Assembly (NCBI GenBank): GCA_019359535.1
Contig: JAHHHE010000029.1
Location: 1-38,721 of the forward strand
DNA from: Gloeocapsa sp. UFS-A4-WI-NPMV-4B04
GTDB taxonomy: Bacteria > Cyanobacteriota > Cyanobacteriia > Cyanobacteriales > Chroococcidiopsidaceae
DNA length: 38,721 nucleotides
Direction of reading: 5' to 3'
The position numbers and the translations under genes were made by a program. The notes beneath the pieces are model-generated. The model searched no databases. It was not told the DNA's origin and saw nothing but the letters and a program-made list of their open reading frames with translations. Shown here piece after piece: positions 8,828-17,764 of the stretch. Positions within the stretch are counted from its first letter, which is position 1, and each line of letters starts with the position of its first letter.

Positions 8828-11758
8828 ATGGAAGCTCAGCTGTCCAACAATGAAACGGCGAGGCTGAAAGCCTTATATAAATATCAGATTCTCGATACTG
8901 AACCTGAAGAAGAGTTTAATGATATTGCCCGTTTAGCAGCATATATTTGTAATACTCCAAGCGTCTTAATCAATCTTATTGATGAAAATCGTCAGTGGTT
9001 TAAAGCAAAGATAGGAATGGATGCAACCCACTTTCCACGTGATGTCGGATTGTGTCTTCTTTGTATTCAACAACGAGACACTGTTGTTATTTTTGATACA
9101 TTAGCCGATCAGCGCTCAAAAGCAAACTCTCTAGTCACTTGTGATCCCTATATCCGCTTTTATGCTGGCGTACCTTTAATTACACTCGACGGACACATCA
9201 TCGGTACGTTGTGTGTACTTGACTATGTACCACGCTCTTTTAGTCCAGAACAAGTAGAGGCACTTCAGGCTTTGAGCCGCCAAGTTGTCACCCAGCTAGA
9301 GTTAAGGCGTAATTTGAAGTTAGCGCCCTCCATAACTAAGTGCGAACAGGCAGAAGAGGAATTGCACTGTAATGAGCAGTACCTGTATCGGATACTCAAA
9401 AGTAGTACCGATTGTATCAAAGTGTTGGATTTGGAGGGACGCTTGTTGTCCATGAGCTATCAAGGGCAACTAGCGCTAGAAATTGACGACTTCACGCCCT
9501 ACCTGAACTTATCATGGATGGAGTTTTGGAAAGAAGCTGATCAAGAAGCGGTTTGCTTTGCACTAGCGACGGCGAAAGCAGGAGGCGTAGGGAAATTTCA
9601 AGGCTATTGCCCGACAGCGAAAAGAAAGCCGAAGTGGTGGGATGTAGTTGTCACGCCACTTATGGATGCTAAGGGCAAGCCAGAACAATTGCTAGCGGTT
9701 TCCCGTGACATTACCGAATGGAAGCAAGCAGAGTCAGAGCGTGAGCGATTTTTTAGCCTCTCGCTGCATATGCTGTGTATAGGTGGCTTTGATGGCTATT
9801 TCAAGTTCTTGAATCCTGCCTGGGAAAAAACACTTGGCTTTACTAAAGAAGAACTCTTAGCAAAACCCTACATTGAGTTTATTCATCCTCAAGATCGCGC
9901 TGCTACGATCGCTGAATCCCAAAAACTCACAAGCGGTGTAGAAACTATCGCGTTTGAAAACCGCTACCTGTGCAAAGACGGTTCTTATAAGTGGCTGTTG
10001 TGGAATATTGCGCCATTTCTAGAACAGAAGTTAACTTACTGTGTTGTTCACGACATCACTCAACGCAAGCGGGTAGAGGAGGAATTATGTGAAATGAACC
10101 TTGTGCTTGAAAATGCCGTAGAGGGAATTTCACGGCTGGATACGCAGGGACGCTTCATCACTGTTAACAGAGCATATGCCGATAAAGTTGGCTACCAGCC
10201 GGAAGAGATGCTTGGTATGGAATGGCAAGCTACAGTATACCCAGAAGAACGTGAAAATACGTTTGCTGCCTATCAATATATGCTCACCAATGGCAAGGTA
10301 GAAGTTGAAACTAGAGGAGTGCGTAAAGACGGCTCTGTTTTTTACCAGCAATTGGTCATGATTAGTGCTTATGACAAGCAGCAGCAATTCACTGGGCATT
10401 ACTGCTTTATGAAGGATGTGTCCGAGCGCAAGCAAACGGAGACCCAATTGTGGCATCAAGCCTGTCACGATGCACTCACAGGCTTACCAAATCGAATTTT
10501 GTTTATTGAGCGGCTAGATCGGGCAATTAAGCGTACCAAACGGCAGAAAGAATTTTTATTTGCCGTGCTATTTTTGGATCTTGACCGTTTTAAAGTCGTG
10601 AATGATAGCCTTGGTCATCTGATCGGAGATCAGTTACTGATCGCGATCGCGCATAGGCTAGAAGCGTGTCTACGTCCCACAGATACGGTTGCACGTTTTG
10701 GAGGAGATGAGTTCACAATTCTCTTAGAGAACATCAAAGATATTAATCATGCCGTCCAAATTGCTGAACGTATCCAACAAGAATTAACTTTGCCTTTTAA
10801 TTTAAGTGGACACGAAGTTTTCACTACAGCTAGTATTGGCATTACTTTAAGTACAACAAATTCCCACCGACCAGAAGACATTTTAAGTGATGCCGATACT
10901 ACAATGTATCGTGCCAAAGCTTCTGGCAAGGCGCGTTGTGAAATTTTCGATCCAACCATGCACAGCCAAGCAATAGCACGGTTGCAACTAGAAACTGATT
11001 TACAGAGGGCGCTACAACGACAAGAATTTGAACTATACTATCAGCCGATTGTGTCACTCAGAAACAACCAAACTACTGGATTTGAGGCACTTCTGCGCTG
11101 GCATCACCCTGTTCGCGGTATTGTTCCTGCGGCAGAGTTCATTCCTATAGCGGAAGAAACTGGCTTGATTGTCCCCATTGACTGGTGGGTACTGCGCGAA
11201 GCCTGCCAACAAATGCGGACTTGGCAAATGCAGTTTGACTTAAACTCATCTATAACAATGAGTGTCAATTTATCTGCAAAACAATTTTCTCAAACTGATT
11301 TCATTGGGCAAATAGAAAAAATTATCCACGATACTACTCTTGATTGCCGCTCTTTGAAGTTAGAAATTACCGAAAGTGTATTAATAAAAAATGCTCAATC
11401 TGTATCTGCAATATTGTTAAAATTGCAGGCTTTGGGCATTCGATTATCTATAGATGACTTTGGTACAGGTTATTCATCTCTAAGTTATTTACACCAGTTT
11501 CCAATTGACACAATAAAAATTGATGGTTCCTTTATTAATAATGTCGATATTGATGTTGAAAAAATCGAAATTGTCCGCACAATTGTAGGGCTTGCTTGGA
11601 ATTTGGGCATGGATGTAGTTGCTGAAGGAGTGGAAACAAACAAACAAATGTACCAAGTTAAAGCCCTTAAATGCGACTTGGGGCAGGGTTATCTTTTCTC
11701 CAGACCATTGAATAGAGAAGCGGCAGAGGCGCTAATCGCTACAAAAATGCAAAGTTGA
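8828..11758 (+). CDS. GAF-PAS-PAS-PAS-GGDEF-EAL cyclic-di-GMP protein
   Basis: A 976-residue cytosolic sensor for cyclic-di-GMP turnover. An N-terminal GAF domain (about 10-160) is followed by three PAS/PAC units (about 182-300, 305-420, 425-545), a GGDEF domain (about 550-710) and an EAL domain (about 725-970). The GGDEF motif is intact at 625-629 and an RxxD inhibitory site (RPTD) lies five residues before it, so diguanylate cyclase activity with product feedback is likely. The EAL domain keeps EAL (E753), an ITES glutamate, DDFGTGYSSL and AEGVET, so phosphodiesterase activity is also likely. No membrane segment or phytochrome chromophore cysteine is evident. It lies 27 bases upstream of a histidine kinase on the same strand, probably cotranscribed. 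The input signal is unknown. Confidence 0.95.
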   Translation: MEAQLSNNETARLKALYKYQILDTEPEEEFNDIARLAAYICNTPSVLINLIDENRQWFKAKIGMDATHFPRDVGLCLLCIQQRDTVVIFDTLADQRSKANSLVTCDPYIRFYAGVPLITLDGHIIGTLCVLDYVPRSFSPEQVEALQALSRQVVTQLELRRNLKLAPSITKCEQAEEELHCNEQYLYRILKSSTDCIKVLDLEGRLLSMSYQGQLALEIDDFTPYLNLSWMEFWKEADQEAVCFALATAKAGGVGKFQGYCPTAKRKPKWWDVVVTPLMDAKGKPEQLLAVSRDITEWKQAESERERFFSLSLHMLCIGGFDGYFKFLNPAWEKTLGFTKEELLAKPYIEFIHPQDRAATIAESQKLTSGVETIAFENRYLCKDGSYKWLLWNIAPFLEQKLTYCVVHDITQRKRVEEELCEMNLVLENAVEGISRLDTQGRFITVNRAYADKVGYQPEEMLGMEWQATVYPEERENTFAAYQYMLTNGKVEVETRGVRKDGSVFYQQLVMISAYDKQQQFTGHYCFMKDVSERKQTETQLWHQACHDALTGLPNRILFIERLDRAIKRTKRQKEFLFAVLFLDLDRFKVVNDSLGHLIGDQLLIAIAHRLEACLRPTDTVARFGGDEFTILLENIKDINHAVQIAERIQQELTLPFNLSGHEVFTTASIGITLSTTNSHRPEDILSDADTTMYRAKASGKARCEIFDPTMHSQAIARLQLETDLQRALQRQEFELYYQPIVSLRNNQTTGFEALLRWHHPVRGIVPAAEFIPIAEETGLIVPIDWWVLREACQQMRTWQMQFDLNSSITMSVNLSAKQFSQTDFIGQIEKIIHDTTLDCRSLKLEITESVLIKNAQSVSAILLKLQALGIRLSIDDFGTGYSSLSYLHQFPIDTIKIDGSFINNVDIDVEKIEIVRTIVGLAWNLGMDVVAEGVETNKQMYQVKALKCDLGQGYLFSRPLNREAAEALIATKMQS

Positions 11759-11785
11759 TAAATTGTACAAGGAAGTATTCCAGTC

Positions 11786-13780
11786 ATGAAAAGAGCCAGT
11801 AAGGCAACGGTTACTCACTCAGAACTTGCAGGATTTAATAAATTGCGATCGCCTGTTTGGATTTTTGACATTGAGCAAATGCAAATGTGGTGGGCTAATA
11901 ATGCTGCTTTAAACCTGTGGGATGCCTTAAGTGTAGAAGAACTGACTAATCGTGACTGGAGCATTATTTCAGAAGCTACCCAAACTCGTCTGCAAAACTA
12001 TTTCCAACAGCTTAAACAAGGTAAAACTATTGTTGAACAATGGACTTTTTATCCCCAGGGAAGTACAGTCTCCGTACGCTGTGTATGCTCTGGTATTCAA
12101 ATTGAATCTGGACGTTTATTGATGTTAGTAGAGGGTGTTACTGACATTATGGAGTGCATTGAATCTGAAACCCTACGCTCAATAGAAGCTCTCCGCCATA
12201 CAACGATGATGGTTTCTCTCTACAACCTTGACACTACCCCTGTAATGCAGAATCCAGCAGCTATTCGCTGCTACGGTGACGAAAAAAATGCTCTTGAAAC
12301 TGGCAGTGTGTTTCGCAAACACTTTGGCGATTCCAGGGTATTTGAGCAAGTAAGAGCTTGTGTTGCGGCAGGAGTTGTCTTCAGCGCTGAAACGCAGGTA
12401 ATTACCTTAAATGGTATCCGTTGGCATGAGCTTGATGTCAGGCGCATCAATGACCCCGCTACTGGTCAACCGATGATTTTGGTAAATGAAAAAGATATTA
12501 CTGACCGCAAGCTTCTTGAGCAGAAATTACAAGAATACACAACCCAATTGCAACAAAGCTTAACTTTTGAAGCAATGCTCAAACGCATTACTGATAAAGT
12601 CCGCGACAGTCTCGATCAAAGTCAAATTTTGCAGACAGTTGTGCAGGAATTGTGTTTTGGGCTAGGAGTGACTTGTTGTAATACGGCGTTGTACGACCTA
12701 GAGCAAGGTACTTCTACTATCTGCTACGAATACGCTACGACAAATCCAGGCGCACAGATGCGGGTAGCACAGATAGCTTCGTTCCCTGAAGTTTATCAGC
12801 ATCTGCTTGATGGTCAGCATTTACAGTTTTGTTCAATTACACCCAACCCAAGGCGCGGTCAGGTAGCAATGTTAGCCTGTCCAATTTTAGATGACAAAGG
12901 AGTGCTAGGAGACTTGTGGTTAATTAATCACAAAAATCATGCTTTTAATGAATTAGAGATTCGCCTAGTGCAGCAAGTGGCTAATCAATGTGCGATCGCA
13001 ATTCGTCAAGCAAGGCTTTACCAATCATCTTTGGTGCAGGTAGAGGAACTCGAAAAGCTCAATCAACTCAAAGACGACTTTTTAAGCACAGTTTCTCACG
13101 AATTGCGAACTCCCATATCTAATATGAAAATGGCGATCCAAATGCTAAAAATTGCTCCTACTAATGAACGACGAGAGCGCTATCTAGAGATTTTACAAGC
13201 TGAGTGTACTCGTGAAAATGAGTTGATCAGTGACTTATTAGACTTGCAAAAGCTGGAAAGTGAGTCTTATGCGATTGTGCTTCATGAAGCTATCAACCTG
13301 CAAGATTGGCTACCCAAAATGATTGAGCCATTTGAATCGCGAATGCAAGAAAGCAAGCAAACTCTTCAAATAAATCTTTCTCCTGTGCCACCTCTAATTA
13401 CAGACCGTGCTAGCCTGCAACGAATATTAGCAGAACTCCTCAACAATGCCTGCAAGTACACTCCTGCTAGTGGTGAGATTGTTCTGAGCATTTGTTACAA
13501 ATTAGCTGAAGCAGCAACTATTTTTACTATTAGTAATCCTACAGAAATTCCAGCAGATCAGTTACCGCGTGTCTTTGAGAAGTTTTATCGTGTCCCTCAA
13601 GGCGATCGCTGGCAAAAAGGCGGAACTGGGTTAGGACTCGCTTTGGTACAAAAGCTAGTTGAACAACTGCAAGGAACTATTGTTGTTGAAAGTTCTCAGG
13701 GATGCACTACTTTTACTGTCACCTTACCAAATCAACCAAAAGAAGGGGCTAGGGATCAGAGATCAGAGGTCAGGGAATAG
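11786..13780 (+). CDS. PAS-PAS-GAF sensor histidine kinase
   Basis: A 664-residue soluble hybrid-less histidine kinase. PAS-like domains occupy about 15-130 and 135-245, a GAF domain about 255-415, HisKA about 428-495 and HATPase_c about 535-648. The phospho-acceptor H438 lies in the H-box FLSTVSHELRTP. The N-box ELLNNACKYTP and G-box GGTGLGLALV are intact. No response regulator is adjacent, so its partner is elsewhere or it works with the upstream cyclic-di-GMP protein. The last ~14 residues (about 650-664, rich in R, E, D, Q) are encoded by a repeated 'agggatcagagatcag' sequence that belongs to the intergenic repeat, so the native protein probably ended just after the HATPase domain. Confidence 0.95.
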   Translation: MKRASKATVTHSELAGFNKLRSPVWIFDIEQMQMWWANNAALNLWDALSVEELTNRDWSIISEATQTRLQNYFQQLKQGKTIVEQWTFYPQGSTVSVRCVCSGIQIESGRLLMLVEGVTDIMECIESETLRSIEALRHTTMMVSLYNLDTTPVMQNPAAIRCYGDEKNALETGSVFRKHFGDSRVFEQVRACVAAGVVFSAETQVITLNGIRWHELDVRRINDPATGQPMILVNEKDITDRKLLEQKLQEYTTQLQQSLTFEAMLKRITDKVRDSLDQSQILQTVVQELCFGLGVTCCNTALYDLEQGTSTICYEYATTNPGAQMRVAQIASFPEVYQHLLDGQHLQFCSITPNPRRGQVAMLACPILDDKGVLGDLWLINHKNHAFNELEIRLVQQVANQCAIAIRQARLYQSSLVQVEELEKLNQLKDDFLSTVSHELRTPISNMKMAIQMLKIAPTNERRERYLEILQAECTRENELISDLLDLQKLESESYAIVLHEAINLQDWLPKMIEPFESRMQESKQTLQINLSPVPPLITDRASLQRILAELLNNACKYTPASGEIVLSICYKLAEAATIFTISNPTEIPADQLPRVFEKFYRVPQGDRWQKGGTGLGLALVQKLVEQLQGTIVVESSQGCTTFTVTLPNQPKEGARDQRSEVRE

Positions 13781-13950
13781 AAAAAACATAGTCCTGTGGG
13801 CTTTTAATGCTATCTCCTCTCCAGAGGACAAGAGAATACAGATTTTTGAGATATGCAGTACAAGAAATTCGTTGGTTTTAGTATTCTATTCCTAATTAAA
13901 AAGTAGCTTTTATGCTAGCTGATCCCTAATCCCTAATTCCTGACCCCTAA
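13744..13950. repeat. Imperfect inverted repeat of GGGATCAG/CCCTAATC units between convergent genes
   Basis: Units such as GGGATCAG, GATCAGAG and GTCAGGG at 13744-13779 reappear on the opposite strand at 13916-13950 (CTGATCCC, CCCTAATCCC, CCTGACCCC). The left part extends into the kinase reading frame; the right part ends at the fabG stop codon. Such short low-complexity units are frequent between cyanobacterial genes. Pairing of the two arms could also end transcription from both sides. A small stem CCTCT/AGAGG lies near 13816-13827. Confidence 0.55.
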
Positions 13951-14727
<777 letters not shown>

Positions 14728-14854
14728 CTATTTGCGTAATTGCAATGTTATTGAGCCGCTAAATGATTTTAAGGGGATTTGTACCTGAGACTTAAGCGAT
14801 TAAAATTTTTAAGAACTAGGATTGAGATAGAAAAGTAGAAAACCATTTCATCTT

Positions 14855-15169
14855 ATGGCTACTAAACAGCAGTTCAACAATTTTGAAGAGTTACTCTCTG
14901 GCTCTGATTTACCGTTATTGGTAGACTTTTACGCTGATTGGTGCGGCCCGTGTCAAATGATGGCTCCCATAATAGAACAGGTAAATGCTCAGATGCAGCA
15001 ACTACGGGTCGTGAAGATTGATACTGATAAATATCCAGAAATTGCAAGTAAGCATCACATTCATGCTTTACCGACACTTGTACTCTTTAAACAAGGTAAA
15101 CCAGTGGATCGCATCGAAGGCGTTATGCCAGCTGAACAATTAATTAAACGGTTACAAACTTTAATTTAA
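14855..15169 (+). CDS. trxA: Thioredoxin
   Basis: A 104-residue thioredoxin with the active site WCGPC (C30, C33), a preceding DFYADW, the cis-proline segment ALPTLVLF and the C-terminal EGVMPAEQL. It reduces protein disulfides with electrons from ferredoxin- or NADPH-thioredoxin reductase. Cyanobacteria have several thioredoxins; assignment to the m, x or y type is not secure from the sequence alone, so the symbol is generic. Confidence 0.92.
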   Translation: MATKQQFNNFEELLSGSDLPLLVDFYADWCGPCQMMAPIIEQVNAQMQQLRVVKIDTDKYPEIASKHHIHALPTLVLFKQGKPVDRIEGVMPAEQLIKRLQTLI

Positions 15170-15505
15170 GCTAACACTAATAAAATTTGGGGTATTAGCA
15201 GCAAAATATTTAACTGTGACCCAATTCTTTATGTTGGAAAGATTAGCTTAAAATCATCAATTAAGCTTAGTTGACCTGATGCTATAACCTTTCCAACACT
15301 TCCTAACCTATGCAGTTTAACTGATTTTAATTTATTACATTCTTCACTATCAAGAAACTGAGTTTTGACATTTCCATGAATCTTTAAATTATTAACTAAG
15401 CAAGATTATAAAAGTAAGCTAGGTAAAAATCCGAAAAGAAGAGTTTTTACTTTCATATTTTGCTCCATATCACCTTAATAACTAGGGGTTTCTGATATCA
15501 CCGCG
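15170..15505. other. Intergenic spacer between convergent genes
   Basis: AT-rich. A weak stem CTAATA (15177-15182) / TATTAG (15193-15198) lies just past the thioredoxin stop and may help end transcription. Nothing else was recognised. Confidence 0.4.
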
Positions 15506-16339
15506 TTAACCATCTGACAACTTAGCAAACTCTTTGAATTCGACAGCATCGTGACTACAAAAAATCCGCACGTCCTTGCTACGATCAAGCGATAGCGCGT
15601 GGAGCCGCTCTTGATTCTGGAGTCGAGCGTGGCGATCCACCTCCATCATCCACTGGTAGGCACGCATACCCGGCGTACAGTGTCGCTTGGGCAAACCCAT
15701 TTCTTGCCGATAGAAGTAGGCATCACCCGCGTTGAGGAGCCAGCCCTCCGGTGTGTCGATAGCGACACCAGCATGACCGCGCGTGTGACCAGCAAGCGGG
15801 ATCAGCAGAATTTCTGGAGGCAGTCCGTCAAGGTCGCGTACTGCCTCGAAACCGAACCAAGGTTCACCCTCTGCTGCATAATACTTCCAGCGTTTGACTT
15901 CATCCCATTGACCTGGACGATAACGTTGACTAGCAATGAAGCCACGCCGCTCCTGAGCAGCTTCAACCTCAGTCTGCATTATATGAACGGTTGCTTCCGG
16001 GAAATCCTCTAGACCGCCAGCATGATCGAAATCAAGGTGGGTAAGTACAATGTGGCGTACATCACGCGCGGAAAACCCGATCTGCTCAATCTGAGCGAGT
16101 GCGGTGTATTTTCGCTCAAACTGGATGTTATTGAAATGAATAAAGAACGGACTAAGCCGCGAATAGGGCGCTTCGACATCGCGTAAGCCGAAGCCAGTAT
16201 CAATAAGAACTAGCCCCTGGTTCGTCTCGATCAGCAGACAGTGGCAGACGAGGCGGGCTGTCAAACCGCTACTGAAGCCATCGAAGAGTCGCCCACCAAT
16301 GGGACACATACAGCCGCAGTTAAGATGATGAATGTGCAT
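15506..16339 (-). CDS. MBL-fold metallo-hydrolase, AHL-lactonase-like
   Basis: A 277-residue metallo-beta-lactamase-fold hydrolase. The metal motif is THLDFDHAGG (H101, D103, D105, H106), an HxDxDH form in which Asp replaces the second His of the classical HxHxDH. Further ligands are likely in AGHTRGH, NAGDAYF and the late CSHD. The overall plan (LIDTGFG early, long insert, GHTRGHAGV) is that of the N-acyl-homoserine lactonase-like branch, but that group also contains other esterases and lactonases, so the substrate is open. Base composition is visibly more GC-rich than in the neighbours, and no GCGATCGC site occurs inside, both of which hint at transfer. Confidence 0.85.
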   Translation of the reverse strand: MHIHHLNCGCMCPIGGRLFDGFSSGLTARLVCHCLLIETNQGLVLIDTGFGLRDVEAPYSRLSPFFIHFNNIQFERKYTALAQIEQIGFSARDVRHIVLTHLDFDHAGGLEDFPEATVHIMQTEVEAAQERRGFIASQRYRPGQWDEVKRWKYYAAEGEPWFGFEAVRDLDGLPPEILLIPLAGHTRGHAGVAIDTPEGWLLNAGDAYFYRQEMGLPKRHCTPGMRAYQWMMEVDRHARLQNQERLHALSLDRSKDVRIFCSHDAVEFKEFAKLSDG

Positions 16340-16439
16340 AAATGCTCTAGCTACATTACGTTGTTTTTACGTACTGGTGTTGAATATCCTAATCGTTACT
16401 TGCCTTACTCTAGGAATTGATTGGGTACTTTCAAATTTT

Positions 16440-16739
16440 ACTTCAAGGTTAAGTTATCGGAAAATGTGGGTCGAATCCCCGTGCTTGTAGCACGGCTTTA
16501 TATTAAGGTTGAGGTGTGCTATAATACACAAAAAGGCGGTTTCGTTAACCAAGACTTCCTTCGCCATGTACCGCAGGGCTTGCGGGAGCCGAAAGGCAAA
16601 GTCTGTAGAGTGAACATAAGACCGTGAAGTGTTTTAATTAACATGGAGGCAGTTGCGAAACTCCGGTAACGGAAAGCAGCAGAAATTCAAGTCGCGAGGC
16701 TTGGGAATCCCTGTACGTTTACGTCAGGGAGGATGTCAA
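16440..16739 (+). mobile_element. Candidate non-autonomous IS200/IS605-like remnant
   Basis: The right end shows the pattern recognised by Y1 (HUH) transposases: a hairpin TCCCTG-T-ACG / CGT-CAGGGA (16708-16730) with one unpaired T at 16714 and a TTTA loop, followed six bases later by TCAA (16736-16739), the right cleavage tetranucleotide known from IS608. Near the left is a perfect hairpin CCGTGCT-TGT-AGCACGG (16479-16495). No transposase or TnpB frame lies between; the interior is a structured RNA-like sequence. The left boundary is uncertain; TTAC at 16438-16441 is one possible insertion site. This is inference from end structure only. Confidence 0.4.
16497..16525 (+). promoter_or_regulatory. 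Candidate sigma-70 promoter for the structured RNA
   Basis: TTTATA (16497-16502), a 17-base spacer and a consensus TATAAT (16520-16525), directly ahead of the structured region. No coding gene follows on this strand. Confidence 0.5.
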
Positions 16740-16740
16740 G
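16532..16740 (+). ncRNA. Candidate stand-alone structured RNA, omega-RNA-like
   Basis: The interval folds by eye into nested helices: AGACTT (16552-16557) / AAGTCT (16599-16604), extended by CCTTCG (16558-16563) / CGAAAGG (16590-16596), enclosing CCGCA/TGCGG (16571-16585); then CCGT (16622-16625) / ACGG (16669-16672) enclosing GGAG/CTCC (16645-16664); then the terminal hairpin 16708-16730. A consensus promoter precedes it and no convincing frame covers it. Size, GC-rich helices and the IS605-like 3' end suggest an omega-RNA (TnpB/IscB guide RNA or HEARO type) without its nuclease gene. Family identity was not verified. Confidence 0.45.
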
Positions 16741-16766
16741 GAGTCTAGGTTCTAAACATCCCATAA

Positions 16767-17642
16767 TTAGGAACGCTGGATATTAAGGCAACACCAATCA
16801 TTCTGTCGCTGGAGGGAAGCAACACTCCAGCCATTTTGTTTTAAGGTATCGGTAACAGAGTTAGCTTGGTTAACTAAAATGCCGCTAAGGATACCCCAAG
16901 TTGTGGATTTAGCAAGTTTACTCATCTGAGGAACTAAGCTAATAATCACCTCCGCCAAAATGTTACACACTATTCCATCGACTGGTTCTTTCAGTTCCAA
17001 TAAGCGCTCCACACTACCTTCTTGAACCACCAAGCGCTGAGAACTAATATCGTTAAGCTCATAGTTGCTATAAGTAGATTGCACCGCCAAGGGGTCATTA
17101 TCTACCGCATAAACCTTACTTGCTCCTAGTAGCAACGCTCCGATTGAAAGAATGCCAGAACCACAACCAATATCTGCTACTACCGCGCCTTCAACCACGT
17201 GCGTTTCTAGTGCCTCTAAACACAGTTGTGTTGTGGCATGGTTGCCAGTACCAAAGGCGACACCAGGATCAAGGCGGAGAATGAGCCGAGTTGATTTTTC
17301 CGGCGGTGGTAGCCATGCTGGATTAATTAAGAAGCGATCGCCAATTTCTTGAGGTTGCCAGTGTTCTTTCCAACTCTTTGCCCAGTCTTCCTCATCAATT
17401 ACGATACTCTCAATAGTTGGCACTGGTAGCCCCATATTCTCTGCATCTTGACGTAGCAAAAGTAAAATTGCTGCCAAGTCTAGTTGCTGTTGGTTTTTAG
17501 GCAAGTAAGCGCGTACCAGGCATAAATCACCTTTATTCTCACTAGCTGTTCCCCGACAACCGAAATTTCCCAGCCGCCAGAAGATCGAATCTTCCAAATC
17601 TGGATCAGATAATATTTGTAATTCCCACCAACTATTTGCCAT
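16767..17642 (-). CDS. prmA: Ribosomal protein L11 methyltransferase PrmA
   Basis: A 291-residue SAM-dependent methyltransferase that methylates ribosomal protein L11. The PrmA-type N-terminus includes the conserved [13 protein letters not shown] stretch. It is followed by [15 protein letters not shown], the SAM motif [25 protein letters not shown] and the NILAEVI catalytic loop. All these are in family order and the length is normal. It lies upstream of the structured RNA on its own strand and downstream of serA in the same direction, with a 121-base repeat-bearing spacer. Confidence 0.95.
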   Translation of the reverse strand: MANSWWELQILSDPDLEDSIFWRLGNFGCRGTASENKGDLCLVRAYLPKNQQQLDLAAILLLLRQDAENMGLPVPTIESIVIDEEDWAKSWKEHWQPQEIGDRFLINPAWLPPPEKSTRLILRLDPGVAFGTGNHATTQLCLEALETHVVEGAVVADIGCGSGILSIGALLLGASKVYAVDNDPLAVQSTYSNYELNDISSQRLVVQEGSVERLLELKEPVDGIVCNILAEVIISLVPQMSKLAKSTTWGILSGILVNQANSVTDTLKQNGWSVASLQRQNDWCCLNIQRS

Positions 17643-17736
17643 AAAGAGTCATCAGCTATCAGCTTTTATAAGTGTCGTTCTTAATCAAGTTTTGTGATTA
17701 TCGAAGTTGTGATAAGTTAGCAGTCAACTTTTTGGC

Positions 17737-17764
17737 TGACTGCTGACTGCTGAACGCTGAACGC
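17737..17764. repeat. Heptamer tandem repeat at the serA stop
   Basis: Two copies of TGACTGC (17737-17750) and two of TGAACGC (17751-17764) run directly into the serA stop codon. Part of the first unit pairs with AGCAGTCA at 17719-17726 to give an 8-bp hairpin. These are short tandem repeats of the cyanobacterial heptamer type. Confidence 0.65.

Noticed and set aside
16466..16482. T-arm-like GGGTCGAATCCC suggesting a tRNA
   Set aside because: The loop is one base short and no acceptor, D or anticodon arm can be built around it.
16421..16627. 68-codon plus-strand frame over the structured RNA
   Set aside because: The frame covers paired helices and a promoter box, has no family match and no ribosome site.
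16500..16766. Group II intron remnant
   Set aside because: No GUGYG start joined to the structure, and no domain V or reverse transcriptase frame; the IS605-like end fits better.
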